A stretch of DNA of 64,000 nucleotides, from positions 16,975,059 through 17,039,058 of the forward strand of contig CM077152.1 of assembly GCA_039583875.1 (NCBI GenBank), written 5' to 3'. Positions within the stretch are counted from its first letter, which is position 1, and each line of letters begins with the position of its first letter. Positions 1 to 12,867 of the stretch are shown here, one piece after another. The translations under genes and the position numbers were made by a program. The notes below the pieces were generated by a model. It made no database searches. It was not told the origin of the DNA and saw nothing but the letters and a program-made list of their open reading frames with translations. Origin of the DNA: Platanthera guangdongensis (Eukaryota; Streptophyta; Magnoliopsida; Asparagales; Orchidaceae).

Positions 1-1729
1 AGCCTGGCAGCGGAATCCATCTCGAGGTGAAACCTTCACACCCTCCGAGAGATCAACCTGCTCTGCTAGCTAGGTGAGAGCCTGACAGCGGAATCCATCT
101 CGAGGTGAGACCTTCCCACCCTCCGAGAGATCAACCTGCTCTGCCAGCTAGGTGAGAGCCTGGCAGCGGAATCCATCTCGTGGTGAGACCTTCCCACCCT
201 CCGAGAGATCAACCTGCCTTGCCAGCTAGGTGAGAGCCTGGCAGCGGAATCCATCTCGAGGTGAGACCTTCCCACCCTCCGAGAGATCAACCTGCCCTGC
301 CAGCTAGGTGAGAGCCTGACAGCAGAATCCATCTCGAGGTGAGACCTTCCCACCCTCCGAGAGATCAACCTGCTCTGCCAGCTAGGTGAGAGTCTGGCAG
401 CGGAATCTATCTCAAGGTGAGACCTTCCCACCCTCCGAGAGATCAACCTGCCCTGCCAGCTAAGTGAGAGCCTGGAAGCGGAATCCATCTCGAGGTGAGA
501 CCTTCCCACCCTCCGAGAGATCAACCTGCCCTGCCAGCTAGGTGAGAGCCTGACAGCGGAATCCATCTCGAGGTGAGACCTTCCCACCCTCCGAGAGATC
601 AACCTGCCCATCCAGCTAGGTGAGAGCCTGGCAGCGGAATCCATCTCGAGGTGAGACCTTCCCACCCTCCGAGAGATCAACCTGCCCTGCCAGCTAGGTG
701 AGAGCCTGGCAGCGGATTCCATCTCGAGGTGAGACCTTCCCACCCTCCGAGAGATCAACCTGCCCTGCCAGCTAGGTGAGAGCCTGGCAGCGGAATCCAT
801 CTCGAGGTGAGACCTTCCCACCCTCCGAGAGATCAACCTGCCCTGCCAGCTAGGTGAGAGCCTGGCAGCGGAATCCATCTCGAGGTGAGACCTTCCCACC
901 CTCCGAGAGATCAACCTGCCCTGCCAGCTAGGTGAGAGCCTGGCAGCGAAATCCATCTCGAATCCATCTCGAGGTGAGACCTTCCCACCCTCCGAGAGAT
1001 CAACCTGCCCTGCCAACTAGGTGAGAACCTGGCAGCGGAATCAATCTCGAGGTGAGACCTTCCCACCCTCTGAGAGATCAACCTGCCCTGCTAGCTAGGT
1101 GAGAGCCTGGCAGCGGAATCCATCTCGAGGTGAGACCTTCCCACCCTCCGAGAGATCAACCTGCCCTGCCAGCTAGGTGAGAGCCTGGCAGCGGAATCCA
1201 TCTCGAGATGAGATCTTCCCACCCTCCGAGAGATCAACCTGCCCTGCCAGCTAGGTGAGAGTCTGGCAGCGGAATCCATCTCGAGGTGAGACCTTCCCAC
1301 CCTCCGAGAGATCAACCTGCCCTGCCAGCTAGGTGAGAGCCTGGCAGCAGAATCCATCTCGAGGTGAGACCTTCCCACCCTCCGAGAGATCAACCTGCCC
1401 TGCCAGCTAGGTGAGAGCCTGGCAGCGGAATCCATCTCGAGGTGAGACCTTCCCACCCTCCGAGAGATCAACCTGCCCTGCCAGCTAGGTGAGAGCCTTG
1501 CAGCGGAATCCATCTCGAGGTGAGACCTTCCACCCTCCGAGAGATCAACCTGCCCTGCCAGCTAGGTGAGAGCCTGGCAGCGGAATCCATCTCGAGGTGA
1601 GACCTTCCCACCCTCCGAGAGATCAACCTGCCCTGCCAGCTAGGTGAGAGCCTGGCAGCGGAATCCATCTCGAGGTGAGACCTTCCCACCCTCTGAGAGA
1701 TCAACCTGCCCTGCCAGCTAGGTGAGAGC
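1..1729. repeat. 78-bp tandem repeat array, left part
   Basis: About 22 head-to-tail copies of a 78-bp unit run from the window edge to base 1729. Copies differ mostly by single substitutions. A short internal duplication lies near 950-970, and single-base deletions near 1530 and elsewhere shift the frame. The period is a multiple of three, and on the minus strand one frame stays open across many units, giving a 26-residue peptide repeat that starts MDSAARLSPSWQ. The array resumes after the Athila insertion at 14493 and then ends, so it was one block of at least 30 units. It lies directly downstream, in sense orientation, of the gag-protease ORFs of the Tat-like element at 15305-17418. Tat-lineage elements such as Ogre are known to carry tandem repeats in their 3' untranslated region. 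I infer, without proof, that the array belongs to that element. Confidence 0.95.
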
Positions 1730-3100
1730 TGATACGGCCAAAATGGATCTACGTAATCACGCAAGTGCACGTGTCGAATCAAATAATAAAATGATGAGTT
1801 GAGTTATCGTTCCTAGAGGAAGTGCAACGTTAGTGCTCGTAATTACTAGTCTTACCCGTTCCGTGAATCCAAGTGGGATACTTTTTCTTAGTGGGTTAAT
1901 TTTATAATAAAGAAACTTAAACTAACAAAATTAAAACTAATTAACACTTACTTAAGAGACTTTTATCAAATTGGAGAAATAGTCTCGTATGTGATTTCAC
2001 TTGTTTGTTGTGATGAGTTCTAAGAATAAACCCTCATGAATGCTTAATTACTATCCTGCGACGAGTTGAAAGTAGATTTCTTTATCTCTCGATCTCCGAA
2101 ATCCATTTACCCTAATTTCCCTAGTTATCTCTAACTTAGATGAAATGAGAATAACATACACACACAACTCAAGGCTCGCTAGCGAGAAATGAAATCTCTT
2201 TCTTTCCAACACTATCTCATAATCTATATTGCACTTTCGTCACTCCTCTCTCGAATCTCGCGACGAAGTATGATAGTGGAATTTTGGTTAAAGATTTGTA
2301 CGACTCCTCTCTCGAATCTCGCCGCACAAAATAGAGGATTCAACTCTAAACAACGTAACTCCTCTCTCGAATCTTGTTACGCAATCTAGAAGAAGAACAC
2401 TTACTCCAAACATTCCATGAAATAAATATAGATCCAAGAAAAATAGTTTTCAACCATTCATAGAGGGAAGGTTAATATCAAAACATAACAACATCACAAG
2501 TTACTCTCACATACAAGACTTATGAAATTAGTTCATGCTAGAGGAATGAAACCACACAACAAAGAAAGTCTTACTAAACATGCTTAATGAGTTTTAATGC
2601 TGCAGGAATATGCGTGTAGATCTTGCTTAGACCCTTCTTCCATCTCGCCGGTGCGTCCAAACCCTAGCCGTTCTTCCTCCTCTTCTTCTCCAAGATGATG
2701 GCTCTAAGGTCTCTCCACTCTCTCTGATTTCGTGCCCCTTTAGGAATGTAAATCCCCTCTTAAAAACGAGCAGCCACTTTCCAATAGATGTCTCCTTCCA
2801 TATTTAGTTTTGGCGCAAAATTCGAAATTCGAATTTTTAAAACGCCCAGACTTGTTACAACAACTGCAACAGGTTTCTGTAACAACTGCACAGCCAAAAT
2901 ACAATTCCTGCACTTACTTTGCCGGTTCGATTTCTACGTCATTTCTAATAAGAAAAACATAATCAAAATATGTTAATTAAGCGTGAATAACATGACTATT
3001 AATTTATGGACATTTATACTAATTTAAGTCATTTCTTCTCATTTATCACAACGATTATGTAAAACTAGGGGACTAGATAACTTCAATTGAGAAGTTATCA
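1730..3100 (-). repeat. Athila 3' LTR (left copy)
   Basis: The plus-strand ends are TGATACGGCC and GAAGTTATCA, giving the usual TG...CA termini on both strands. It is the same length as the right copy. It holds three short hairpins sharing one loop (2236-2267, 2295-2330, 2354-2381), described under findings. Short plus-strand ORFs inside both LTRs are not convincing genes. Confidence 0.95.
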
Positions 3101-3140
3101 CACCTCCACACTTGAACTTTTGCTAGTCCCTAGCAAAGAT
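3101..3140 (-). promoter_or_regulatory. Athila polypurine tract and conserved 3' block
   Basis: Directly inside the 3' LTR, the minus strand reads AAGTGTGGAGGTG, preceded by a GGGACTAGCAAAA block. This is the position of the plus-strand DNA primer. A second copy of the block lies at 4313-4367 with a longer purine run (GTGTGGAGGTGGGGGT). Confidence 0.7.
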
Positions 3141-3600
3141 AATTCAGATCAATGGATTGGATGAAGATATACTATCAAGATGCAAATTCAAATGATCCTT
3201 CTTGTAAAATAACTTAATCAAAGCTTACTCCAGAAATTCACTTTACTTAACTGATAGGCTTAGAAATCAACAAGAGCTCAAAATTCTCAAACTCATTAGT
3301 TAGATAGAAGATAATGCTCAAATAAGTATCTTAGTGCGGTGCGTGCTTTTCTTTAAAAGTAATTTACTCCCATGCAATTTTTCTCATTGAACCTCAGCAT
3401 TTATTGGAAAGGATAAGAATAGGCTAAGCTTCGATTTAGCATACACATGAGTTAGTAGTTCAATTGAAAATAGGATAAACTTGGCTTGGTTAAAAATTTA
3501 TGGATAACCTTGATAATGAAATGACATTCCCTAGTTAATAGTCTTAGTACTTCACCGTATTATGGGGTCTAACAACATAAATTCTTTAACATATTTTATT

Positions 3601-3840
3601 CATAGTAGGGATCATTCCAAGTATAAGTGCACATACCCGGGCCACATATCACTATGATGCTCAACCATATTTTTCTCTTTTTTTTACTCATAGTTGGGAT
3701 CATTCCAAGTACGTTTTCACATACCTAGGCCGCATATCACTATGACATAAATTTCTCTATATTTTTTATATCATCATAGTTGGGATCATTCCGAGTATGT
3801 GGGCATATACTTAGGCTGCATATCACTATAAAGTTCAATC
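3601..3840. repeat. Three degenerate ~87-bp tandem units in the Athila 3' noncoding region
   Basis: Units begin at 3601, 3689 and 3775 with CATAGTNGGGATCATTCC and each ends near CATATCACTAT. Similarity is clear but imperfect. The rest of 3141-5116 is AT-rich noncoding DNA with no recognisable gene, apart from the second polypurine-type block at 4313-4367. Confidence 0.8.
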
Positions 3841-5116
3841 ATTTGTTTATACAAATTAAACACCCATAAATGGCTAACTTACTAAGATGCAACTAGTCGA
3901 AATATAAGGAATTTAGGCATGAAATCATATGTATGAAAAAGTTCAAGCTCAACTATTCTAGTGAAGATCAAAATGGAATAACTACTTAAGCTCATGTCTT
4001 GGCTTACATCGTTGACTTAGTTCTTGCTCGCCCCTTCCGTTATTTGTAGAGGTCAATATCAAAATATTGTCATGGAAGTAAACAAAAATTTTGTGCATAA
4101 AAACAAAAATGCTTAAGTGAGCTTTATCACAAAAAATCTTACTAATTTCAAATTCAGTAATTGAACTCTTTGGACTGTTCAGCCATACCAATCAATTATC
4201 ATTGAATATATCTCGAATAGTCTATTGATTAAATGAAACAAGAACTAAGATCATTCAAAATATGGTTTAACGAATCATCCAAATGGTAGGGGTTAATGGT
4301 AGGGGTTGTAATACCCCCACCTCCACACTTAAATGTTTTGCTAGTCCCGAGCAAAACTACCGTGGGACGATGATATTGTAAAATCGTTGTAATAATAAGT
4401 ACAGAATCATATAAAAGAACGGAAATGAACTGTAAAAAACTTCCCTGAAGTAGGAGTGCCCGCAAAGATACTTTGGCCAATGGTCGTAGCAGGAGCTAAG
4501 TGCATAGAGATTCACATCATGTGTCCTAATGATCTGCACGCTTAACATGTGTACCAAACCTGGAGACAATTCATTCTACACAATTTCCCAAAGTAACTGT
4601 CCAAGTAATAAGCTAAAATGCATGTGTAATCGGAAGGTATTTTCAAGTATGAGAATTAGAAACATTGCAGTAAATAACGAGATTAAAACAAACACAACGA
4701 GCCACATACTGCATATCATAATACTTGTTTTATGTTGATGGGCATACCATAATACTCACCACCTTACTACAAGCGAGAAACCGGGCGTAAGATATGATCA
4801 AGCATAACTGCCCGGTATAATCGTTTATCAAAAGTTGGGGCATGGTTTTCAAATCATGGCACACAAGGCAAATATTAACGATTAACATTCAAAGCAACAT
4901 ATATAAATGTCATGTATTGTTCATCCAAAATCGAGCACAGTTACCATCCCACAACATATTAAGCACCCAACATATAGTCAAATAACATAGCCCAACAACA
5001 TATACAAAAAAATAGTCCAAAATACAGTCTAAAGTGACAGCCCCAAAACATAGCCCAATGTTAAAAAAAAACTGCAGCAAAATGAAATCAGCTCATGCAA
5101 AAGTGAAGGGGTATTC

Positions 5117-6382
5117 CTACTCCTCCTTGTCGTCGTCCTCGTCGTCGTCATCATCCACTTCATCGTCATCGTTGGCGTCATCATTTTCTGCCTCCTCGTC
5201 GTCTTCCTCATCGTCATCGTCCTCGTCATCATCGTCCGCGTTTGCTTTCATCGCTGGATCAACTCTAGTCTTGTCACAAGTCAAGAGGAAGCCTTTATCG
5301 TCGAATTGCCCCATCATCCTAAAATTCGGCTCAGACACCGGAATCTTCCTTTTCTCCATGAGTTTACGGATGTTGGTACGAATATCATCAAATTGCTCCC
5401 TTGCAAACAAATGGTGACATCTCTGATAGGCTTTGATGTACTCAATATGCTCCATCAACATGTCGGGATCAGTGCCATGGTCGACCACTGGAATATCAAT
5501 TCGCATTGGTTTCACTATTGGTGCCTGTGAAGTCTGAGCTGCACCCCCTTTCTTCCAACTACGTCCCCTTTCTTGTGTTTCTGCAGCAACCTTGATGTTG
5601 ACTTCGACAACCGTTTCAGTAATATGTCGCTTCACAGTTGTAACCATGTCCTCCACATCCTTTTCCACACCAGCTTGTAGACATAGCTCAGTTATGAGGG
5701 TAGGAAACCATAGCTGCTTAGGTTTCTCCTCTCTAATTTTCTGCCGAAGTTGCAATGAAATAATCTTTCCCAAATCAAAGTATAGGCCCTTAATAATACC
5801 GTAGATCAATGCCAACTTATCCAATGTAATAGTGTTCGGGTGCCGAGTGGGCATGATACTAGCATTAATAAACAGCAGCCACACTTTAGCTTCCCTAGTT
5901 AGACAAGACGTCTTCAGTACTCTATGTGTCTTACTAGCCCACTCTGGTGTCGGTGTGCAACACACTGTATCCGTCATTTCCTGAAGAGATACCTTATTAA
6001 GAATTTCAGCATAGTCGTCATACCCATGATCCTCCAAACTGAACAGATCACTAATCATTTCTGCAGAAAACTCAACCGTCTTCCCTCTAACAGTCACTAC
6101 TTGTCCCTCTATGCTTTTAGCATTTGCATAAAATTCATAGACCATGGGGAGAATAGCCTCAGTCCTCGGATGGCAGACGACCTCCCACTGGAGTGCCTTG
6201 ATCTGCTCAGCATATGTTACACTCCAAGCCCTCTTTTCCATTTTAAATCCTCTTTCAAAGATGAAAGGGAGCGTTTTCAATGAGCGAAACCAATACTCTG
6301 CTGCCTCACTCGGAAATTTTACAGCTTGTTCTCTAACAACCTCCTTCCCCTTTTTCTTATTAGACTTTCGTTTAGAAGACAT
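5117..6382 (-). CDS. Athila 3' ORF (env-position, putative plant transposon protein)
   Basis: A 421-residue ORF starts at the ATG at 6382; the frame is open further upstream but without a better ATG. It has a lysine/arginine-rich N-terminus (SSKRKSNKKKGK), then a globular region with motifs such as AAEYWFRSL and WLLFINASIMPTRHPNT. It ends in a run of about 40 mostly Asp/Glu residues encoded by GAC/GAT/GAG repeats. This is the layout of the extra ORF after integrase in Athila-group elements, often annotated as a putative plant transposon protein domain and sometimes called env-like. I see no signal peptide or clear membrane segment, so an envelope role is not supported. It lies 1.2 kb after gag-pol on the same strand. 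The frame is undisrupted. Its function is unknown. Confidence 0.8.
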   Translation of the reverse strand: MSSKRKSNKKKGKEVVREQAVKFPSEAAEYWFRSLKTLPFIFERGFKMEKRAWSVTYAEQIKALQWEVVCHPRTEAILPMVYEFYANAKSIEGQVVTVRGKTVEFSAEMISDLFSLEDHGYDDYAEILNKVSLQEMTDTVCCTPTPEWASKTHRVLKTSCLTREAKVWLLFINASIMPTRHPNTITLDKLALIYGIIKGLYFDLGKIISLQLRQKIREEKPKQLWFPTLITELCLQAGVEKDVEDMVTTVKRHITETVVEVNIKVAAETQERGRSWKKGGAAQTSQAPIVKPMRIDIPVVDHGTDPDMLMEHIEYIKAYQRCHHLFAREQFDDIRTNIRKLMEKRKIPVSEPNFRMMGQFDDKGFLLTCDKTRVDPAMKANADDDDEDDDDEEDDEEAENDDANDDDEVDDDDDEDDDKEE

Positions 6383-7590
6383 AGTCCTAGCTAAACACAG
6401 CACACAACATAGGAGAATATATAAATTTTCTACTAATTACTCTTATCCATGAGTTGCAAGGTTAGGATTTATACCTCAGATTCTTTCAGGGAATGTGATT
6501 AGAAGCCCTTGCACTGCTCTCGTTGAACTCAGATGGAGGTAATGTGCTCGCCGTCCGCCGCACTCGTTCAGAACTCCAATTACGTACTGTAGCTTGCTTC
6601 CAAAATCCCGATCACGCGCTTGGTTGCCTCCCACTTCGACAGTGACCTATCCAGAAAACGGAGGAACTAAAGTGTGGATCGGATTCTACAACGTGTTGGG
6701 GATTAAAGGATTTACCTTCAACAACCTCTAAGACTTGCTCCCAAAATCCATGCCCAACCTCGCAGTCCAGTGATTCCAGAGAGTTAGTCGTTATTGTCAC
6801 CGGCGCTCAGAAGTTTGACTACATCAAAGGCCGCTCGGTGGCGCCGCTTGCTTCCAGAACTCCAGTGACCTTATGTAGCCTGCTTCCAGAACTCCAGTCC
6901 CCCCGTCGGTGAAGCCCGTCGACCCCTTCTCTCTCTCTTCCGGGGACGTTATCCCAAGTCGCCGGACGAAACCCTCTCTTGTGCCAATCGCCGCTGTCGC
7001 ACACTCTCCCGCTCGTGCCCTAGAACTCGGCGGGGGTGAGGAATCAGCCCGTTTTATATTTATTAAGTGCGGTAATTAATGGATTAAGGAATTTGTATTA
7101 AACATTAAACCGGTTTTTTTTAAAATAATTGCGTTTATATCTCAGAACCTAAATTAACTTAACTTAATTTAACCCCAACCGCCGGTGTGGCGATTCACGC
7201 GCGCCGGTTCAGTTGACCCGGCGGCTGGAGGACTTCCGCGGCATCCATGAAGAAGCAGTCAGAAAAATAAAATCTGTTACGCATGTTTTGTAGCGTTGTA
7301 ACAACTGCCTTCTGTTTTACAAAATCTATTTTACTCTAAATTCCTACAGATTTTTGTCCAATTTTTTCTCTCCTCCAGCATTTTCACTCCAAAAAATTAT
7401 TGAGCATAGTCAACTAAGTTCATATGGCCTTGCTTCCTTCAACACTTTTTTTTTACTTAATGAAAACAAACGAATATATATAATTATCATTATTATTATT
7501 TATATATATATATTATACGATACGATGGGTTGCCTCCCATCAAGCGCCTCCTTTAAAACGTCTCGGCCGGACGTATCTCTTCGTCACCCG
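6383..7590 (-). other. Athila spacer between gag-pol and the 3' ORF
   Basis: There is no credible gene here. It holds two similar GC-richer blocks (about 6640-6900) that repeat the phrase CTTCCAGAACTCCAGT, an AT-rich block (7050-7180), and an AT microsatellite at about 7475-7520. The minus-strand phrase GATGGGAGGCAACCC near 7525-7545 lies just after the pol stop codon. Confidence 0.6.
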
Positions 7591-10500
7591 TCATTGCAAT
7601 TTCACGATCATCGACTCCCGACGATCAATATCTATATGATATTCCTTTAGTCTTTGGTCATTTACCTTGAATTCGGAGTCATCCTTCTCGTTGCAAATCG
7701 TGACTACCCCATACGGGTGCACCTGCGTCACTATAAATGGTCCCGACCATCTCGATTTTAGTTTTCCCGGGAATAATTTAAGTCTTGAGTTAAATAACAA
7801 TACCAATTGCCCGGTCTTGAACTCTTTCACCGTTAATCTTGCGTCGTGCCATTTTTTTGTTCGCTCTTTATAAAGTTTGGCGCTCTCGTATGCGTTGCAC
7901 CGAATTTCTTCCAATTCATTATTTTGCAATAGCATTTTATTGCCCGCCTCTTGGAAGTCAAAGTTTAATTTCTTAATTGCCCAATACGCCTTATGTTCCA
8001 ACTCTACCGGTAGATGACACGCTTTCCCATAGACCATTTTATATGGTGTTAATCCGATCGGAGTTTTAAAAGCCGTTCTATAGGCCCATAATGCATCACC
8101 TAGCTTTTGTGACCAATCCTTGCGCGTTGCATTCACCGTTTTCTCTAAGATGATCTTGATCTCACGATTTGACACCTCGGCTAAGCCATTGGTCTGCGGA
8201 TGGTAGGCAAGAGCTACTTTATGTGTTACACCATATTTCTTTAGTAAGGTTTTAAATTGTGAATTACAAAAGTACGCCCCTCCATCACTAATTATTGCCC
8301 TCGGTGTACCAAATCTAGTGAAGATGTTAGACCGTAGAAATTTTAGGACCACCTTGGCATCATTCCGTTGGGTAGTTATCGCCTCTATCCACTTCGACGC
8401 ATAGTCTACTGCTAGCAAAATATATAAATTGTCATCGGAGTTGACAAAGGGGCCCATAAAATCAATCCCACATACATCAAAGACTTCTACTTCAAGGATT
8501 CCATTCATGGGCATGCTTGCTCCTCGCTGAAGAATTCCAACCCGTTGACAACGGTCACACTGTCCTACAAAGTGATGAAAGTCCTTGAATAAGGTGGGCC
8601 AATAGAATCCTGACTCTAAAACCTTCCTCGCTGTCCGGTCTCCCTTATGATGTCCTCCATAGGGTGATGCATGACACTTTTCTAGAATACTATGAACTTC
8701 CATCTCGGGCACACACCTACGAATAATTTGATCAGCACAAATTTTAAATAGATACGGATCATCCCATAGGTAAAACTTCACCTGATGAAGGAATCGCTTC
8801 CTTTGTTGGTAGCTAAAATCCGGTGGAAAAACCTTGCTAACTATATAGTTAACGAAATCAGCATACCACGGAATACTCCCTTCTGTGACTGCAAGTAAAC
8901 TCTCATCTGGGAAACTTTCCTTAATCTCAACGTGTACGTCTTTCTCACACCCATTCTCTAATCTCGATAAGTGGTCGGCAATCGGGTTTTTTGCCCCCTT
9001 ACGATCCTTGATCTCAAAATCAAACTCTTGGAGGAGTAGAACCCATCTAATAAGCCTAGGTTTAGCCTCCTTTTTCTTCACTAGATATCGGATTGCCGCG
9101 TGGTCCGTGTAAACTATGACTGAAGAACTAATCAGATAAGCGCGGAATTTGTCGAACGCAAAAACCACCGCTAGGAGTTCCTTTTCTGTAGTTATGTAGT
9201 TCACTTGGGCGTTAATAAGAGTCTTACTAGCATAATGAATGGTGTGAAAAACCTTGTCGTGCATTTGCCCCAACACGGCTCCCACCACATAGTTGCTCGC
9301 ATCGCACATGAGAACGAAGGGTAATGAGAAATCGGGTGCCTTGACAATGGGTGCCGAGATTAATTTTTCTTTTAACATTTGAAATGCTTCTAAGCACTCG
9401 TTAGTGAAAATAAAAGGTGTATCTTTCTCGAGTAAATTGCATAAAGGTTTTGTGATTTTTAAAAAATCTCTAATGAACCGCCTATAGAATCCGGCATGAC
9501 CGAGAAAACTACGAATGCCCTTGACATTCGTTGGCGGAGAAAGTTTTTCTATCACTTCAATCTTTGCTCGATCCACTTCTAGTCCTTGACTCGATACCTT
9601 ATGTCCTAATACAATGCCCTCACGTACCATAAAATGGCACTTTTCCCAGTTCAGTACTAAGTTAGTCTCAACACAGCGGGCCAATACCCTCCCCAGACAT
9701 GCCAAACATGCATCGAATGATTTACCAAAGATGGAAAAATCGTCCATGAATACCTCGATTTCATACTCTGTCGGATCAATGCCTCGAGCCATGAGGTCGG
9801 ATAGTATTGCTAGAATACAACGCTGAAATGTGGCGGGAGCGTTGCATAATCCAAATGGTAGTCTCCTAAATGCAAATGTACCAAAGGGGCATGTAAATGT
9901 TGTCTTCTCTTGATCTTCTGGTGCAACCATAAGCTGGTTGTATCCTGAATATCCGTCCAAGAAGCAAAAATACTGGCCACCTGCCAATCTATCTAAGACT
10001 TGGTCAAGGAATGGTAACAGAAAATGATCTTTTCTAGTCACCTTGTTCAATTTTCGATAATCAATACATATCCTCCATCCCGTGACAGCCCTAGTAGGTA
10101 TAAGTTCATTATTTTCATTCTTAATAAGTGTTATCCCTCCCTTCTTTGGTACGCAATGCACCGGGCTTACCCACTTGCTATCTGAAATAGGATATATAAT
10201 GCCCGCATCCAGCCACTTAATGATTTCCTTCATCACCACCTCCTTCATTGGAGGACTAAGCCTTCGTTGATGTTCGATGGATCCCTTCTCCCCATCTTCC
10301 AATAGAATTTTGTGCATACAGATGGATGGGCTAATCCCCTTGATGTCGGCAAGAGTCCAACCAATCGCTTCCTTAAACTCCCTTAGTAACTCAATTAATT
10401 TGAACTCCTCTTCCATTCTTAATGATGCATTGATTATGACCGGAAGAGTGTTATCTTTCTCTAGAAATACATACTTAAGGTGTTCAGGTAGTGGTTTTAA

Positions 10501-12867
10501 TTCTAACTTAGGTGGTTCAATGATAGAAGGTTTTATCATTCTTTGTTTGCTTGTCCTAGTTATCACTTCAAAACTCTTATATGGTGGCAACCCTTCACAT
10601 GTATTGAGTATGTGAACAACTTCTTCCATTACTTTATCTTCTTCACCCTCGTCGTTAACTAAGATGTCTAACAATCTATGATCAAAATCTTCTTCCTCGT
10701 GTGTCAACCTAGAGGGCACCTCAACCTCTTGAATTAAATAGCATTCTTCTCTATCTTCAGGGAATTTCATGGCCTTAAGGATATTGAATGTTACCTCCTC
10801 TTCGTTGACTCTCATTGTTAGCTCTCCCTTTTGTACATCTATGAGGGTGCGTCCTGTGGCTAAAAATGGTCTGCCTAGAATAATAGGAACTTCCTTATCC
10901 TCATCCATATCTAGCACCACAAAATCGGCTGGGAAGATGAATTTATCCACCTTAACCAGTACATCCTCAACAATTCCCTTAGGAAAAGCTAAAGACCTAT
11001 CGGCCAACTGTAGAGTAAGAGATGTTGGTGTAATCTCTCCTAGACCTAATTTTGTGTAAATAGATAAGGGCATCAGATTGATGCTAGCTCCCAAGTCACA
11101 CAATGCTCTCCCTGAAAATGTCGTTCCTATCAAACATGGTATTGTAAAGCTACCTGGATCTTTTAATTTTTGAGGTAGTTTCTTTTGTAATATTGCACTA
11201 CATTCTTCCGTTAGGGCGACTATCTCCCTCTCAACGAATTTCCTCTTCTTGGATAAGATGTCTTTCATAAACTTGACATAACTAGGCATCTGTTCAAGAG
11301 CCTCAGCAAACGGAATATTTATAGTTAATTTCTTAAAGATTTCCATAAACTTTTGAAATTGCTTATCGAGCTTTGTCTTCGCTAATCTAGATGGGAAGGG
11401 AGGTGGAGGATAGATGATTTCTTTCTTTTTATTATTTAGTGGTTGGACTTCAACTATCTCCGGATCCTTAACTTCTACGGGCTCCTCTTCTTGCATCCCC
11501 CTAGGTTCATTTCCTTGTTCCTTCCTCTCGTCATCTCTAGCTTTTTCTAACAACCCATCTCCACTTTGAATTTCCACCCCACTCCTTAAAGCGATTGCAT
11601 TACAATGATTAGGAGGTTCCTCTCTTGTTGGGTTAGGCATGGTATCCGAAGGTAATGATCCAATCGGCCTTTTGCTTAACGTGGTTGCTAATTGCCCCAA
11701 TGTGGTCTCTAAAGATCTTAGAGATGACTCAATCCCTCCAATCCTAGACTCATTCTTTTGGAACATCCCCACAATGACTTCATCAGTTAACTTCCTAGGA
11801 TTGTTTTGAGGATTCCCTTGGGTGGGATTCAGATTTTGATGAAATCCCGGCGATTGGTTCACTCCTTGATTATTTCTCCAAGAGAAATTAGGGTGATGTC
11901 GCCACTCGGGGTGATAATGATTAGCAAATCCCGGTGGAATTTGCCTATGTTGTCCTCCTATATAATTGGCTTCCTCCGTTAATAGATTTAATTGTTCCAC
12001 CGTTAGTGGTGCACTAGGCGCAGGATTAGATAATGAATCTAGCCTCTTGTTAATCAAGTTGAATTGTGATGCAATTTCGGCGGCTAAGGATGTGATTTGA
12101 TCTACATGGTGCACCCCTGCTGGATTACTTGTTGCTTGTCTTTCATATGCTTGATAATTATTAGACGTTAAATCTTCTAAAATGGTATACGCATCTTCCA
12201 GATATTTTTTCATTAGGGAACCTCCCGCGACTCCATCTACTAGAATCATGGTTGCGGTTTGCAACCCGTTGTAAAATGTGGATACTTGTTGGTGTTGTGC
12301 TAACTCATGGTGTGGACATTTTCTTAACAGCTCCTTAAAACGCTCCCATGCGTCATAAAGAGTCTCCCCATGATGTTGCATAAATGTAGTGATATCTCTA
12401 ATCAGCTTAGCCGTCTTAGAAGGTGGAAAATACTTATTTAAAAATTTATCTTCTAATTGGGCCCATGTGGTGATAACATCATCGGGTAAAGAGTCCAACC
12501 AATCCCTTGCTCGACCTTCTAAGGAAAAAGGAAATGCTCTTAGTTGAATTGCGTCTGCGGACACACCATTTGCCTTAAACATGTCGCATATTGTTAAGAA
12601 GGTTTTTAAATGAGAGTTTGCATCTTCATGGTTAAGACCCCCAAATCTATTTAGTTGAACTTGTTGCATAATGAAAGGGTCCATCTTGAAATTATTAGCT
12701 TCTATAGGTGGTCGGGCAATACTCGTGTGCAAACCTCCCCTAAAAGGTGTGTTGTAATCCCTACATGTCATTCGAGGCGGCACGTGTTGATTATTTGGAT
12801 TCGCTTGCCCGTTATGGTTCACGTGACCCTCTATGTCATCGATAACTTGTTGTCCGTTATTATCCAT
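7591..12867 (-). CDS. Athila gag-pol polyprotein, intact
   Basis: A single 1758-residue ORF starts at the ATG at 12867. Gag spans about residues 60-240 with the retrotransposon-gag motif around [13 protein letters not shown] (112-124); no CCHC knuckle is visible. Protease has DLGAS (591-595) and IILGRPF (662-668). Reverse transcriptase runs about 880-1080 with FMDD (1040-1043) in the YMDD position. RNase H has MCDAS (about 1187-1191) and YTDH (1253-1256). Integrase has an HHCC zinc module (H1399, H1407, C1437, C1440) and catalytic D1469, D1528 and E1564. There is no C-terminal chromodomain, as expected outside chromoviruses. No stop or frameshift interrupts it, and all key catalytic residues I looked for are present. 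This is the best preserved retroelement coding region in the window. Confidence 0.97.
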   Translation of the reverse strand: MDNNGQQVIDDIEGHVNHNGQANPNNQHVPPRMTCRDYNTPFRGGLHTSIARPPIEANNFKMDPFIMQQVQLNRFGGLNHEDANSHLKTFLTICDMFKANGVSADAIQLRAFPFSLEGRARDWLDSLPDDVITTWAQLEDKFLNKYFPPSKTAKLIRDITTFMQHHGETLYDAWERFKELLRKCPHHELAQHQQVSTFYNGLQTATMILVDGVAGGSLMKKYLEDAYTILEDLTSNNYQAYERQATSNPAGVHHVDQITSLAAEIASQFNLINKRLDSLSNPAPSAPLTVEQLNLLTEEANYIGGQHRQIPPGFANHYHPEWRHHPNFSWRNNQGVNQSPGFHQNLNPTQGNPQNNPRKLTDEVIVGMFQKNESRIGGIESSLRSLETTLGQLATTLSKRPIGSLPSDTMPNPTREEPPNHCNAIALRSGVEIQSGDGLLEKARDDERKEQGNEPRGMQEEEPVEVKDPEIVEVQPLNNKKKEIIYPPPPFPSRLAKTKLDKQFQKFMEIFKKLTINIPFAEALEQMPSYVKFMKDILSKKRKFVEREIVALTEECSAILQKKLPQKLKDPGSFTIPCLIGTTFSGRALCDLGASINLMPLSIYTKLGLGEITPTSLTLQLADRSLAFPKGIVEDVLVKVDKFIFPADFVVLDMDEDKEVPIILGRPFLATGRTLIDVQKGELTMRVNEEEVTFNILKAMKFPEDREECYLIQEVEVPSRLTHEEEDFDHRLLDILVNDEGEEDKVMEEVVHILNTCEGLPPYKSFEVITRTSKQRMIKPSIIEPPKLELKPLPEHLKYVFLEKDNTLPVIINASLRMEEEFKLIELLREFKEAIGWTLADIKGISPSICMHKILLEDGEKGSIEHQRRLSPPMKEVVMKEIIKWLDAGIIYPISDSKWVSPVHCVPKKGGITLIKNENNELIPTRAVTGWRICIDYRKLNKVTRKDHFLLPFLDQVLDRLAGGQYFCFLDGYSGYNQLMVAPEDQEKTTFTCPFGTFAFRRLPFGLCNAPATFQRCILAILSDLMARGIDPTEYEIEVFMDDFSIFGKSFDACLACLGRVLARCVETNLVLNWEKCHFMVREGIVLGHKVSSQGLEVDRAKIEVIEKLSPPTNVKGIRSFLGHAGFYRRFIRDFLKITKPLCNLLEKDTPFIFTNECLEAFQMLKEKLISAPIVKAPDFSLPFVLMCDASNYVVGAVLGQMHDKVFHTIHYASKTLINAQVNYITTEKELLAVVFAFDKFRAYLISSSVIVYTDHAAIRYLVKKKEAKPRLIRWVLLLQEFDFEIKDRKGAKNPIADHLSRLENGCEKDVHVEIKESFPDESLLAVTEGSIPWYADFVNYIVSKVFPPDFSYQQRKRFLHQVKFYLWDDPYLFKICADQIIRRCVPEMEVHSILEKCHASPYGGHHKGDRTARKVLESGFYWPTLFKDFHHFVGQCDRCQRVGILQRGASMPMNGILEVEVFDVCGIDFMGPFVNSDDNLYILLAVDYASKWIEAITTQRNDAKVVLKFLRSNIFTRFGTPRAIISDGGAYFCNSQFKTLLKKYGVTHKVALAYHPQTNGLAEVSNREIKIILEKTVNATRKDWSQKLGDALWAYRTAFKTPIGLTPYKMVYGKACHLPVELEHKAYWAIKKLNFDFQEAGNKMLLQNNELEEIRCNAYESAKLYKERTKKWHDARLTVKEFKTGQLVLLFNSRLKLFPGKLKSRWSGPFIVTQVHPYGVVTICNEKDDSEFKVNDQRLKEYHIDIDRRESMIVKLQ

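Noticed and set aside
1..1725. CRISPR-like repeat array
   Set aside because: The units are contiguous 78-bp tandem copies with no unique spacers, in a plant genome; it is a minisatellite/satellite-type array.
2189..2389. 66-residue ORF on the plus strand of the Athila LTR (also at 13581)
   Set aside because: It is antisense to the element, covers the hairpin repeats and has no familiar motif. Its conservation is explained by LTR identity.
5034..5417. Serine-rich ORF opposite the Athila 3' ORF
   Set aside because: It is the complement of the Asp/Glu codon repeats and has no independent support.
5117..6382. Athila 3' ORF as a true envelope glycoprotein
   Set aside because: No signal peptide, membrane span or furin-like site is visible; only its position recalls env.
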